A DNA stretch of 64,000 bases, from contig CAWCTX010000005.1 of assembly GCA_963798505.1 (NCBI GenBank), positions 1,116,001-1,180,000 on the forward strand, read 5' to 3'. This DNA comes from CAVWSM01 sp963798505 (GTDB lineage: Bacteria; Actinomycetota; Actinomycetes; Jiangellales; Jiangellaceae). The position numbers and the translations under genes are program-made. Below the pieces are notes generated by a model. That model worked only from the letters and a program-made list of their open reading frames with translations, did no database searches and was not told the DNA's origin. This document shows positions 45,885-53,863 of this stretch, piece after piece (position 1 is the stretch's first letter; each line of letters opens with the position of its first letter).

Positions 45885-47999
45885 ATGTCCGACACGTCCG
45901 CTGCCCCGGCTCCTACCGCCACGCCACCGCTCGCCAAGCGGGTCCCGACCACCCGCACGCACCACGGCGACGAGGTGGTCGACGACTACTCCTGGCTACG
46001 CGAGGCCGACAACCCTGACACGATCGGTTACCTCGAGGCCGAGAACGCCTACACCCAAGAGCGCACGGCGCACCTGGCCGCGCTCCGCGAGACGGTCTTC
46101 ACCGAGATCAAGACCCGCACTCAAGAGACCGACCTGTCCGTGCCGCAGCGCAAGGGGTCGTGGTGGTACTACTCGCGCACCGTCGAGGGCCAGCCCTACG
46201 CGATCCACTGCCGCGCGCCCTACGCCGTGGGCCAGGACGCTCCGCCGCGCACCGACGACGGCACGCCGCTGCCCGACGAGCAGGTGCTGCTCGACGAGAA
46301 CGTCGCAGCCGGTGACTCCGAGTTCTTCAGCCTGGGCAACTTCGACGTGAGCCCCGACGGGCGGCTGCTCGCCTACTCGACCGACCATGTCGGCAGCGAG
46401 CGCTTCGTCCTGCGCGTGCGCGACCTCGAGACTGGCGACGACCTGGCCGACGAGATCCCTGACACCTTCTACGGCTCGGCTTGGTCGCTCGATGGCTCGA
46501 CGCTCTTCTACATCACCGTCGACGACGCATGGCGGCCGCACCGCGTGTGGCGGCACCGCATCGGAGCCGCGACCGACACTGACCGTCTGGTCCATGAGGA
46601 GGCCGACGAGCGGTTCTGGGTCGGCACCGGCCTCACCCGCAGCGAGCGGTTCATCGTCATCGAGGCTGCCAGCAAGGTCACGTCCGAGGTGCGGCTGCTC
46701 GATGCGGCGACACCCGATGGCGAGCCGTGGATCTTCCGCGAGCGCCGCCAGGGCGTCGAATACTCCGTCGAGCACCAGGGCGACCGCTTCCTCGTGCTGC
46801 ACAACGACGGCGCGCTCAACTTCGAGCTGGCCGAGGCACCCGTCGCCGATCCGTCGTCGTGGACGCCGCTCGTCTCGCACCGCGACGACACGAGGCTCCT
46901 CGACGTCAACGCGTTCGCCGGCCACCTCGTGCTCTCCTACCGCCGTGACGGCCTGACCGGCCTGCGCGTGCTCAGTGACGGCTCCGAGCGGGAGATCACC
47001 TTTCCCGAGCCGCTCTACACCGTGGGCAGCGGCAGCAACCCCGAATACGACACCACGTCGTTCCGGTTCGGCTACACCTCGCTGGTCACACCCGGCTCGG
47101 TCTACGAAACCGACGTGACCACCGGCGAGCTCACGCTGCTCAAGCAGACACCGGTCCTCGGCGGCTACGACCCGTCGGCATACGAGCAGCACCGCGAGTG
47201 GGCGGTCGCCGACGACGGCACCCGCGTCCCCATCTCGATCGTCTGCCGCGTCGGGACGCGGCGCGATGGATCCGCGCCGATGGTGCTGTACGGCTACGGG
47301 GCCTACGAGGCGAGCATGGACCCGTGGTTCTCGGTTGCGCGGCTCTCGCTGCTCGACCGCGGGGTCGCCTTCGCGATCGCCCACGTCCGTGGCGGCGGGG
47401 AGATGGGACGACGGTGGTACGACGACGGCAAGCTGCTGCACAAGCGCAACACGTTCACCGACTTCGTCGCCAGTGCGCGGCAACTCGTGTCGGCCGCATG
47501 GACGAGCGCTGATCGGCTGGTCGCCCGCGGCGGCAGTGCCGGCGGCCTGCTGATGGGAGCGGTGGCCAACCTGGCACCCGAGGCTTTCCGCGGCGTCGTC
47601 GCACAAGTGCCGTTCGTCGACCCGCTCAACTCCATCCTCGACCCGACGCTGCCGCTCACCGTCACCGAGTGGGAGGAGTGGGGCAACCCGCTGGAGAGCG
47701 CCGAGGTCTACGCCTACATGAAGTCCTACGCACCCTACGAGAACGTCGCGCAGCTCCCCCATCCTGCGATCCTCGCGATGACCGGGCTCAACGACACGCG
47801 CGTGCTCTTCCACGAGCCGGCCAAGTGGGTCGCCCGGCTTCGAGCGACGGCTGCCGATGGAGCCGAGTCGGTGCTGCTCAAGACGGAGATGAGCGCCGGA
47901 CACGGCGGGCGCAGCGGGCGCTACGAGGCCTGGCGCGAGGAGGCCTTCGTGGTCGCGTGGATCCTCGACACGCTCGGCCTGGCGGAGCAAGGTGAATGA
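45885..47999 (+). CDS. ptrB: Oligopeptidase B-like S9 family serine peptidase
   Basis: 704 residues from ATG 45885. The N-terminal part is the seven-bladed propeller of prolyl-oligopeptidase-type enzymes (DDYSWLREADNPDTIGYLEAEN, then KGSWWYYSRTVEGQPY). The hydrolase domain has the GGGEMGRRWYDDGKLLHKRNTFTDF block of oligopeptidase B. Ser lies in ARGGSAGGLLMGA, Asp in MTGLNDTRVLFHEPAKW, and His in EMSAGHGGRSGRYEAW. It cleaves short peptides after basic residues in the cytosol. Ten bases separate it from RecQ, and its stop overlaps the OsmC start, so the three may form one unit. Confidence 0.9.
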   Translation: MSDTSAAPAPTATPPLAKRVPTTRTHHGDEVVDDYSWLREADNPDTIGYLEAENAYTQERTAHLAALRETVFTEIKTRTQETDLSVPQRKGSWWYYSRTVEGQPYAIHCRAPYAVGQDAPPRTDDGTPLPDEQVLLDENVAAGDSEFFSLGNFDVSPDGRLLAYSTDHVGSERFVLRVRDLETGDDLADEIPDTFYGSAWSLDGSTLFYITVDDAWRPHRVWRHRIGAATDTDRLVHEEADERFWVGTGLTRSERFIVIEAASKVTSEVRLLDAATPDGEPWIFRERRQGVEYSVEHQGDRFLVLHNDGALNFELAEAPVADPSSWTPLVSHRDDTRLLDVNAFAGHLVLSYRRDGLTGLRVLSDGSEREITFPEPLYTVGSGSNPEYDTTSFRFGYTSLVTPGSVYETDVTTGELTLLKQTPVLGGYDPSAYEQHREWAVADDGTRVPISIVCRVGTRRDGSAPMVLYGYGAYEASMDPWFSVARLSLLDRGVAFAIAHVRGGGEMGRRWYDDGKLLHKRNTFTDFVASARQLVSAAWTSADRLVARGGSAGGLLMGAVANLAPEAFRGVVAQVPFVDPLNSILDPTLPLTVTEWEEWGNPLESAEVYAYMKSYAPYENVAQLPHPAILAMTGLNDTRVLFHEPAKWVARLRATAADGAESVLLKTEMSAGHGGRSGRYEAWREEAFVVAWILDTLGLAEQGE

Positions 48000-48457
48000 T
48001 GTCGCATCAACATGACTACACAAGCTCGGTGGAGCGCACAGGTCGCTACACCTACGTCGCCACCGCCAGCAGCGGCGCCACGGTGACCATGGCGAGCAAA
48101 GGCACGCCGGGCGCGTTCTCCCCTGTCGAGCTGCTACTTGCCGCACTCGGCGGGTGCGCAGGGTTCGGTGTGGAGCGGTTCGTCACCCGCCGAGCCGGCG
48201 AGCCGGTGCGCATGCAGATCGACCTCACGGGCGACCTCATGGCGCCGCAGAGCAACAAGCTGCGCCAGATCACCGTGCGCTACGCGGTCGACACCGCCGA
48301 TGGGCCGGTTCCCGACGACATGCTCGGCAACGCGATCCGGCTCACCCACGAGCGCACCTGCACGGTGAGCATCGCCATCGACGAGAGTGCCAACGTCGAC
48401 GCCTTCGTCGACGACAGCGCCGATCCGGCCTTCCAGCACCGGGTAGAGGAGTCATGA
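47999..48457 (+). CDS. OsmC family protein
   Basis: 152 residues from an ATG overlapping the peptidase stop (GAATGATG; a start one codon earlier is possible). The OsmC fold has a first conserved Cys in FSPVELLLAALGGCAGFGVERFV (residue 54 or so) and the second in IRLTHERTCTVSIAI. The two Cys form the peroxidatic pair that reduces organic hydroperoxides. The central helix L-L-A-A-L-G-G-C is diagnostic. It may be cotranscribed with the upstream peptidase. Confidence 0.85.
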   Translation: MSHQHDYTSSVERTGRYTYVATASSGATVTMASKGTPGAFSPVELLLAALGGCAGFGVERFVTRRAGEPVRMQIDLTGDLMAPQSNKLRQITVRYAVDTADGPVPDDMLGNAIRLTHERTCTVSIAIDESANVDAFVDDSADPAFQHRVEES

Positions 48458-48481
48458 GCGGGCGCAGCTAACCTCGACGTC

Positions 48482-49256
48482 GTGCTTCGGACCCTGCTCA
48501 CGCCGCGCTGGCTGGTGCTGCACGCGCTTGCCCTGGCACTGGTGGCCGGCATGGTGTGGCTCGGGTCGTGGCAGCTCGACCGGTTCCGTGACCAGCGCGA
48601 CCGCGACGATCGGCTCGATGCCGAGCCCGTGGCGCTGCAGTCATTGGCGCGCCCGGAGCCGAGCTTCCCGACTCGGCCGAGGTGCGACCGGTCGCGGTGT
48701 CCGGCGCCTACCTGCCCGACGCGCAGGCGACGATCCCGGGTCGGGTGCTCGACCGCACGATGGGCGCCTGGGTGGTGTCGACGTTGCGGTTGGACGACGG
48801 GTCCACGATTCCGGTCGTGCGCGGGTGGGTGGACGAGGTCACCGAGGCCGCCCTTCGCGTGCCTTCGGCGAGGTCGAGCTCACCGGAGTGCTGCTGCCGC
48901 TGGAGGACGAGGGCGACGCCACCCTCGGCCCGTCGGCCGACCTGGACGACGGCGAGCTCGCCTACCTTGGCCGGCCCGAGGCCGACGAGGCGCTCCGACT
49001 GGGCGGCGTTGACTCGTACGACGGCTATGTCCTGCTCGCCGACCCGGCCGACAACGGGCTCACGCCCGTGCCCGTCGACGTGGCGGCGCCGCAGGGCGGC
49101 GTGAGCCTCTGGCAGCACTTGTCCTACTGGGCCCAGTGGTGGGTCTTCGCCGCCGCAGGCGTCGTGTTCTGGTTCGTGCTGGCGCGCAACGCCGTTCGCG
49201 CCGCTCGCCGGCCGCCCGCTCAGGCGCCCGCGGAGGACGACGCGCCGGTCGGCTGA
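48482..49256 (+). CDS. SURF1 family cytochrome oxidase assembly protein, two frameshifts
   Basis: About 257 residues from GTG 48482 when shifts near 48650 and 48860 are bridged. The first membrane segment is WLVLHALALALVAGMVWLGSWQLDRF, with the W-Q-x-x-R pattern of SURF1. The extracytoplasmic domain has VRPVAVSGAYLPDAQATIPGRVL and STIPVVRGWVDE, then ELTGVLLPLEDEG in the next frame. The final membrane segment follows SYWAQWWVFAAAGVVFWFVLA. SURF1 aids haem insertion into cytochrome c oxidase. The SURF1-DUF3817 convergent pair is common in actinobacteria. Confidence 0.83.
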
Positions 49257-49555
49257 TCTGTCTGGTGCACGGCGGCCATGACCTTGCGCTCGGCGACGAA
49301 CGACATGAACGGGATGGTGCCGGCCACGAGCAGGGCGACAGTGCGCCAGGCGCTCCACCGCAGCCGCTGCGCGACGATGAACGCGGTGATCACGTAGGCG
49401 AAGTAGATCCAGCCGTGCGCCGTGCCGATGATGCGGACGGGCGTCTCGTTGTCCCCGATGTACTTGATCGGCACGGCAACGAAGAGCAGCAGGATGAGCA
49501 TGACGCCGGTGGTGTACGCCAGGATTCGGTAAGTGAGCAGCAGGCCAGGTTTCAC
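49220..49555 (-). CDS. DUF3817 integral membrane protein
   Basis: 111 residues. Three membrane segments are visible. The family signature is near the start (YRILAYTTGVMLILLLFVAVPIKYI) and in the middle (RIIGTAHGWIYFAYVITAFIVAQRLRWS), where the invariant HGW occurs. The function is unknown. The 3' end overlaps the SURF1 gene by 37 bases in tail-to-tail orientation, and the start overlaps the DUF72 stop (ATGA), so it is cotranslated with DUF72. Confidence 0.87.
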   Translation of the reverse strand: MKPGLLLTYRILAYTTGVMLILLLFVAVPIKYIGDNETPVRIIGTAHGWIYFAYVITAFIVAQRLRWSAWRTVALLVAGTIPFMSFVAERKVMAAVHQTDQPTGASSSAGA

Positions 49556-50424
49556 GACTCGAGCCTACGTATCAGCCCCATCGCGTCGTACGGCGCCCGC
49601 ACCTTGACGTCGTTGTCGAAGTAGGCGTACACGTCGCGCGGGCGGTTCTCCGCGGGTTCCGCGACCGTGTGTCCAGGGGGTGGCTCGACGCCGGACCGCC
49701 AGGCGCGGATCCGCTCGGCCCACCCGTCCAGGGCCGCGTCGTCGTAGCCACTCACGTACAACTCCTTGTCCCCGTGCAGACGTACGTAGACGAAGTCGGC
49801 GGTCAGATCGAACATGCGGGGCCAGCGCCCAGCGGTGTCCGCGACGACGAGCGCCACGTTGTGGGCGCGCAGGAGCTCGACGAACCCAGGCACCTCGAAG
49901 CTGCCGTGCCGCACCTCGACCGCGTGCCTCACCGGACGATCCGCATCGGTCTCGGTCCAGGCCCGGTCGTCCATGCGCTCGTCATGGCGCCCGGCGAGCT
50001 GTGCGGCCTGTGTGGTGGTCCGTGGCAGCTGCGCCAGGAACGCGTCGAGGCGGTCATGGTCGAAGCCCAGCGTCGGCGGCAGCTGCCAGAGCAGCGGGCC
50101 GAGCTTGTCCCCGAGCGCCAGCACGCCGGAGGCGAAGAAGTTCGCGAGGGGTGTCGTCACGTCGGCGAGCTTCTTCATGTGGGTGATGAACCGCCCGCCC
50201 TTCACGGCGAAGCTGAAGCCGTCCGGTGCCTGCTCCCGCCAAGCGCGATAGCTGGCCGGGCGTTGCAGGGCGTAGAAGGACCCGTTGATCTCGATGGACG
50301 TCAGCCGCTCTGCCGCGTACGAGAGCTCGAGCCGGTGCGGCAACTCGGGCGGGTAGAACACGCCGCGCCACGGCGGGTACGTCCAGCCCGAGATGCCCAC
50401 CCGTGCCTCCGCCGTCTCGGCCAT
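49552..50424 (-). CDS. DUF72 (YecE-like) TIM-barrel protein
   Basis: 290 residues from ATG 50424; a further in-frame ATG at 50463 would add 13 residues. Family motifs are ARVGISGWTYPPWRGVFYPPELP at the N-terminus, SIEINGSFYALQRPASYRAW, FAVKGGRFITHMKKL, LLWQLPPTLGFD, VEVRHGSFEVPGF and the final DVYAYFDNDVKVRAPYDA. These match the DUF72 TIM barrel. Biochemical function is unknown, with a possible Fe-S or nuclease-like role discussed for relatives. It starts the leftward pair with DUF3817. Confidence 0.88.
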   Translation of the reverse strand: MAETAEARVGISGWTYPPWRGVFYPPELPHRLELSYAAERLTSIEINGSFYALQRPASYRAWREQAPDGFSFAVKGGRFITHMKKLADVTTPLANFFASGVLALGDKLGPLLWQLPPTLGFDHDRLDAFLAQLPRTTTQAAQLAGRHDERMDDRAWTETDADRPVRHAVEVRHGSFEVPGFVELLRAHNVALVVADTAGRWPRMFDLTADFVYVRLHGDKELYVSGYDDAALDGWAERIRAWRSGVEPPPGHTVAEPAENRPRDVYAYFDNDVKVRAPYDAMGLIRRLES

Positions 50425-50480
50425 ACCGTGATCGTTCCTGAAGATGGCGCGGGTCACATCCATACGGTGCCAGCGGCCGG

Positions 50481-50499
50481 GTAGGTTAGGCTCACCTAA
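50481..50499 (+). promoter_or_regulatory. Iron box (IdeR/DtxR-type operator) before the sucrase/ferredoxin gene
   Basis: GTAGGTTAGGCTCACCTAA matches the established 19-base DtxR/IdeR consensus TTAGGTTAGGCTAACCTAA at 17 positions. It lies 30 bases before the ATG of the sucrase/ferredoxin-like gene and is placed to block its promoter when iron is plentiful. Confidence 0.8.
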
Positions 50500-50528
50500 G
50501 CACGCAGCCTGCCGTAATCAGGAGCCGC

Positions 50529-51497
50529 ATGACAGCCGCCGTCGCCGCGCCGACCGAGGCGATGTGCGACCCCGCGGCCCCCTGCGGCACGGCCCCGGCC
50601 TGTGCGGTCCTGTCCCGAGAGCTGAACGAGCCGATGGCCGGCACCACCCCGCCGCATACCGCGTGGCTGCTCATCGAGCACGAAGGCGCCTGGACGCGCA
50701 ACGCGGTCGAGCGAGTGCTCGGCACTCTCCCCAATGACCTCCAGGCGGGGATCGCCCGGGCCTGCCGCACGGGGCTGCGGCCGATGCTGCTGCGCCACCC
50801 TGGACGGCACCCGCGTCAGCCTGGCATGCCGCGGACGGTGTTCCTGGCGTCCAGCCGCGTGGGTGCGGAGTGGCTCGAGCGGCTCGAGGTGCACGACCTC
50901 ACTGAGCTCGGCCGAATCGACCTCGACGCGGTGACGGCGGGCCGGCCTGGGCACGGAACGCCGGTCCATCACCCGCTGCTGCTCGTCTGCACCCATGGCA
51001 CCAAGGACATGTGCTGCGCCGTGGAGGGTCGCCCGCTGGCCGAGTCGCTGGCGGCCAGCCTCCCCGGGTTGGTCTGGGAGTGCAGCCACTTGGGCGGCGA
51101 CCGGTTCGCGGGCAACGTGGCCGTCTTGCCGTGGGGCGAGTACCACGGGCGCCTCGACCCCGTCGCCGCCGAGCACGTCGCTGCGGCCGCGATGCGTGGT
51201 GACGTGGCGTACGACCACCTGCGCGGGCGCGCCGGCTACGACGTCTGGCAGCAGGCCGCCGAGCACGCGGTGCGCCGTGGCACGGGTGCTATGGCACGCG
51301 ACGCCGTGTCATGCGGTCCCACCGCGGTCGACGGCGACGAGCCGGTGGTCGAGGTGACGACCGCCGACGCGGTGTGGGAGGTGCGGCTCGGCCGCGCCGG
51401 CCGCGCCGCCCTCAGTCCTACCCGCTGCACGCACATCGCGGCCGGAAGCTCGATAGTCGTGCGGTCCGTACGCGTTCGGGCAACGTCGGCTGCCTGA
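50529..51497 (+). CDS. Sucrase/ferredoxin-like protein (thioredoxin-fold Fe-S protein), iron-regulated
   Basis: 322 residues. The Suc_Fer-like family fold: an N-terminal Cys motif MCDPAAPCGTAPAC, then WLLIEHEGAWTRNAVER, and in the thioredoxin-like ferredoxin domain VCTHGTKDMCCAVEGRPLA, followed by VWECSHLGGDRFAGNVAVLPWGEYHGRLD. The C-T-H-G-x-x-D-x-C-C and E-C-S-H-x-G-G-x-x-F-A motifs are diagnostic and supply the 2Fe-2S ligands. The gene follows an IdeR-type box, so expression is expected under iron limitation, where such proteins are thought to assist siderophore or iron metabolism. The mobile element is inserted nine bases or more after its stop. Confidence 0.85.
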   Translation: MTAAVAAPTEAMCDPAAPCGTAPACAVLSRELNEPMAGTTPPHTAWLLIEHEGAWTRNAVERVLGTLPNDLQAGIARACRTGLRPMLLRHPGRHPRQPGMPRTVFLASSRVGAEWLERLEVHDLTELGRIDLDAVTAGRPGHGTPVHHPLLLVCTHGTKDMCCAVEGRPLAESLAASLPGLVWECSHLGGDRFAGNVAVLPWGEYHGRLDPVAAEHVAAAAMRGDVAYDHLRGRAGYDVWQQAAEHAVRRGTGAMARDAVSCGPTAVDGDEPVVEVTTADAVWEVRLGRAGRAALSPTRCTHIAAGSSIVVRSVRVRATSAA

Positions 51498-51505
51498 GCC
51501 CAATT

Positions 51506-51556
51506 CGACACAACGGCACCCAGCGTCGAACCTGTTGATGGTGCATATAGGTGACG
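51506..51556 (+). other. attL of the element
   Basis: The chromosomal half is CGACACAACGGCACCC-A-GCGTCGA (51506-51529), then A, core CCT (51531-51533), GTTGATGG, and the element half TGCATATAGGTGACG (51542-51556). The chromosomal half is the inverted copy of that in attR with 23 of 24 bases identical; the element half is identical over 15 of 15. Confidence 0.8.
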
Positions 51557-51563
51557 CTAGCCT
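51535..51563 (+). promoter_or_regulatory. Integrase promoter overlapping attL, probably leaderless
   Basis: TTGATG (51535-51540), a 17-base spacer, and TAGCCT (51558-51563) form a good -35/-10 pair of the actinobacterial TANNNT type. The start of transcription would fall at or next to the A of the integrase ATG (51570), and there is no Shine-Dalgarno sequence. The -35 and the spacer lie inside the inner attachment arm, so integrase binding could repress its own promoter. Confidence 0.6.
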
Positions 51564-51569
51564 CAGTGC

Positions 51570-53066
51570 ATGACAGCGACACAGGAACAAGATCAACCTA
51601 GCTCGACCAGCGACAGCTGGCAGATCGTCGCGGCACGTCTGCGCGAGCGCGATCATGATCTCGCGTTCGACTCGGCAGACGTGCTCGACGTGTACGCCCG
51701 TATCTCGCGCAACCCTGACGACGGCGAGACGGAGAAGACCGATCGGCAGCTGCTCGACTGCCTGCGTGAAGTCGACCGTCGCGGCGTGCGTCTCGGGCGG
51801 GTGCTGCGCGACGACAACAAGAGCGCGTGGCAGCGCAGCCGCAAGCGCCCAGGTTGGGACGTGCTCGTGGACCGGCTGAAGAACCGGCAAGCGCAGGGCG
51901 TCGTCGTCTGGCACACAGACAGACTGCTGCGTCAGCCGTTCGATCTAGAGCTGCTGATTCAGCTCGCAGACAGCGGGCTCACGGTCGCGAGCTGCTTCGG
52001 TGAGTACGACCTCGGCGACGCTGACGCTCGCTTCACGCTGCGGGTGCTGACTGCTGCCGCCTGCAAGGAGAGCGACAACACGAGCCGTCGACAGCAGCGC
52101 AAGGCAGCAGCACGCAGGGAGGCGGGCTACATGGGCAACGGACAGCGGGCGTTCGGGCACCCCGGCAGGGGCGTCGACGACGAGCAGCTGGCTCGTGAGC
52201 GTGCTGCGCTCGTCGAAGCGATCGACGCGTACCTGGATCGGGGTGAGCCGCTCGCGTCGATCGCGCGTCGCTGGAACGAGCTCGCGCTCACGACGACGAA
52301 CGGCAACATCTGGGACGGGCTGACAGTCAAGAAAGCGCTCAACAAACCTCGTCACGCAGCGCTGTACGAAGCGCAGCCGGGGGCGCTGCGGGCTGCTGCG
52401 AACGTCGAGCCGATCATCAGCGTCGAGCGGTACGAGCAGATCGCCGCATCGTTCGCAGCTCGCCGCAAGGGTCGTCCGTACAGTGGCGAGCACATCCTGT
52501 CCGGCATCGGTCGCTGCGAGTGCGGTCGCGAGCTGTCGGGGCTGATCCGCCCCGAGCGGTACAGCGCGACATACGACGACGGCGAGCCACGTCGTCGCTA
52601 CCGCTGCAAGTCGTGCGGGCTCGCCGTCGACGCGCGCATCGCCGAACGCTGGGTGCGGGCGCAAGTCATCGCGCGACTGTCCGACCCGGCGCACGCCGAG
52701 CAGGTCGCGAGACGCTCGCGTGCTGTCGCAGCCGTGTCCGCGAGGATCGCAGACGCTGAGCGCACAGCTGTCGCGCTCGCTGACCGGCTCGGGCGAGGCG
52801 AGCTCTCGCTCGGGCGCTTCGACGCTGCGACAGCGCCACTCGATGCGCGGATCGAGAGGCTGACAGCCGAGCGTGACGAGCTGCTGAAGGCGGGTGCCGA
52901 CGAGCACGCGCAAGCGGAGAGCGCAGACGCGCTGGAAGACCTGTGGGATGACGAGCGCACTACTGCTGCTGAGCGTCGAGCGATGATCGTGCGGGCGATC
53001 CCGAAGGGCTTCACGCTGCGCAAGGGTGCGCGCGGCAGTGATGAGCGGTTCGTGCTCAACAACTGA
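51570..53066 (+). CDS. int: Large serine recombinase (integrase)
   Basis: 498 residues. The resolvase-type catalytic domain has the nucleophile Ser46 in VLDVYARISRNPDD, the Arg-rich active-site residues in WHTDRLLRQP (about 115-123), and the long E-helix LRVLTAAACKESDNTSRRQQRKAAARR. The recombinase domain follows (GGQRAFG-like turn GNGQRAFGHPGRGVD; LARERAALVEAIDAYLDRGEPLASIARRWNE), then a zinc-ribbon domain with Cys316, Cys318, Cys346 and Cys349, containing a short coiled-coil region to the end. It integrates and, with a directionality factor, excises the element. It is the first gene inside attL and is followed by a hairpin terminator. Confidence 0.93.
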   Translation: MTATQEQDQPSSTSDSWQIVAARLRERDHDLAFDSADVLDVYARISRNPDDGETEKTDRQLLDCLREVDRRGVRLGRVLRDDNKSAWQRSRKRPGWDVLVDRLKNRQAQGVVVWHTDRLLRQPFDLELLIQLADSGLTVASCFGEYDLGDADARFTLRVLTAAACKESDNTSRRQQRKAAARREAGYMGNGQRAFGHPGRGVDDEQLARERAALVEAIDAYLDRGEPLASIARRWNELALTTTNGNIWDGLTVKKALNKPRHAALYEAQPGALRAAANVEPIISVERYEQIAASFAARRKGRPYSGEHILSGIGRCECGRELSGLIRPERYSATYDDGEPRRRYRCKSCGLAVDARIAERWVRAQVIARLSDPAHAEQVARRSRAVAAVSARIADAERTAVALADRLGRGELSLGRFDAATAPLDARIERLTAERDELLKAGADEHAQAESADALEDLWDDERTTAAERRAMIVRAIPKGFTLRKGARGSDERFVLNN

Positions 53067-53089
53067 GCTCGACCAGCTCGCACACCGGA

Positions 53090-53117
53090 GCGCCGTCAGA
53101 CGTCGAGCTGACGGCGC
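53090..53117. terminator. Terminator hairpin after the integrase gene
   Basis: A perfect 10-bp stem (GCGCCGTCAG with CTGACGGCGC) and an 8-base loop lie 24 bases after the integrase stop. It separates integrase transcription from the cargo genes. The remainder of 53118-53246 holds no supported gene. Confidence 0.65.
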
Positions 53118-53246
53118 CGCCGTGTCCGTCGCGCGTCAAACAGTCGGCGACTGCGCCGGGAGCGCCTCAGCGCGTGCAGAAACGAGCGGTGTGACGCAGA
53201 AACGCACGACTACATCAGTCGATCGTTCGCAGTCACACTCAGGCGC

Positions 53247-53444
53247 ATGAGCACAGACCAGGCCGTGACGAGCTTCGAGCCGTTGCACGTCAAGAGCTTT
53301 CGCACGAAGCGAACGAAGCTGATCATCAAGCTGCTGAAGAGCAGTCCGCCGCTAATGGCCGAGCAGGTCGACGCGATCAAGCGCGCCGCCGACGAGGTAC
53401 CGCGTCACGAGCAGGCGTCCTCGAACGATGAGCGCGACGACTGA
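53247..53444 (+). CDS. Small basic hypothetical protein of the element
   Basis: 65 residues. The sequence FEPLHVKSFRTKRTKLIIKLLKSSPPLMAEQVDAIKRAADEV is basic in the middle and amphipathic at the end. No family is recognised. It overlaps the next gene by 17 bases and is the first of a closely packed rightward set, which supports it as a real gene. Confidence 0.5.
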   Translation: MSTDQAVTSFEPLHVKSFRTKRTKLIIKLLKSSPPLMAEQVDAIKRAADEVPRHEQASSNDERDD

Positions 53445-53670
53445 CGAGCGGCGTCGGGCTCGCAAGGTCGAACGCCAGCGCGAGCGCGACGAGCAGCTCA
53501 TGGCGCGAGCGCGAGAGAACGTCAAGCGGCTGCCGCCGATGACCGACGACGAGCTCGACGCGACAGCGGCGCTACTCGACGAGATACGCACTCGACACGC
53601 GCAGCTGGCCGTCGAGCAGCGAGCAATGCAGCAGCAGCACAACGACGAGGCGATCACCCAGCAACGGTGA
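53428..53670 (+). CDS. Small charged coiled-coil protein of the element
   Basis: 80 residues, nearly all helical by composition: DERRRARKVERQRERDEQLMARARENVKRL, a hinge PPMTDDELDATAALLDEI, then RTRHAQLAVEQRAMQQQHNDEAI. No family is recognised. Overlap with the upstream gene suggests translational coupling. Possible roles include scaffold, regulatory or DNA-binding functions; none can be shown from the sequence. Confidence 0.5.
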   Translation: MSATTDERRRARKVERQRERDEQLMARARENVKRLPPMTDDELDATAALLDEIRTRHAQLAVEQRAMQQQHNDEAITQQR

Positions 53671-53677
53671 CCGCCTC

Positions 53678-53863
53678 GTGCTCTTCGACAGGAGCACTCT
53701 CAGGATGACCCGACTTCGGCGCTACGTCGAGAGCACGTCGCCAGACGTCACCAGACGCCCGCTGGCGCGCTGCCAGCCCGGGCGTGGGTATCGGGACGCC
53801 ACCCTCAGCGCAGACACTCACAGGCACGCGTACGGGCTCGATCCTGCGAGGGCGACAGCGTGA
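53678..53863 (+). CDS. Possible small protein before the Toprim-like gene
   Basis: 61 residues from a GTG eight bases after the upstream stop. The stop overlaps the next start (GTGA), which is the main support for translation. The composition (many Arg, Thr, Asp) is not distinctive and no family is recognised. A non-coding spacer remains possible. Confidence 0.3.
   Translation: MLFDRSTLRMTRLRRYVESTSPDVTRRPLARCQPGRGYRDATLSADTHRHAYGLDPARATA

Noticed and set aside
45996..48146. A 716-residue minus-strand frame opposite oligopeptidase B and OsmC
   Set aside because: It spans two well-supported plus-strand genes and lacks recognisable domains.
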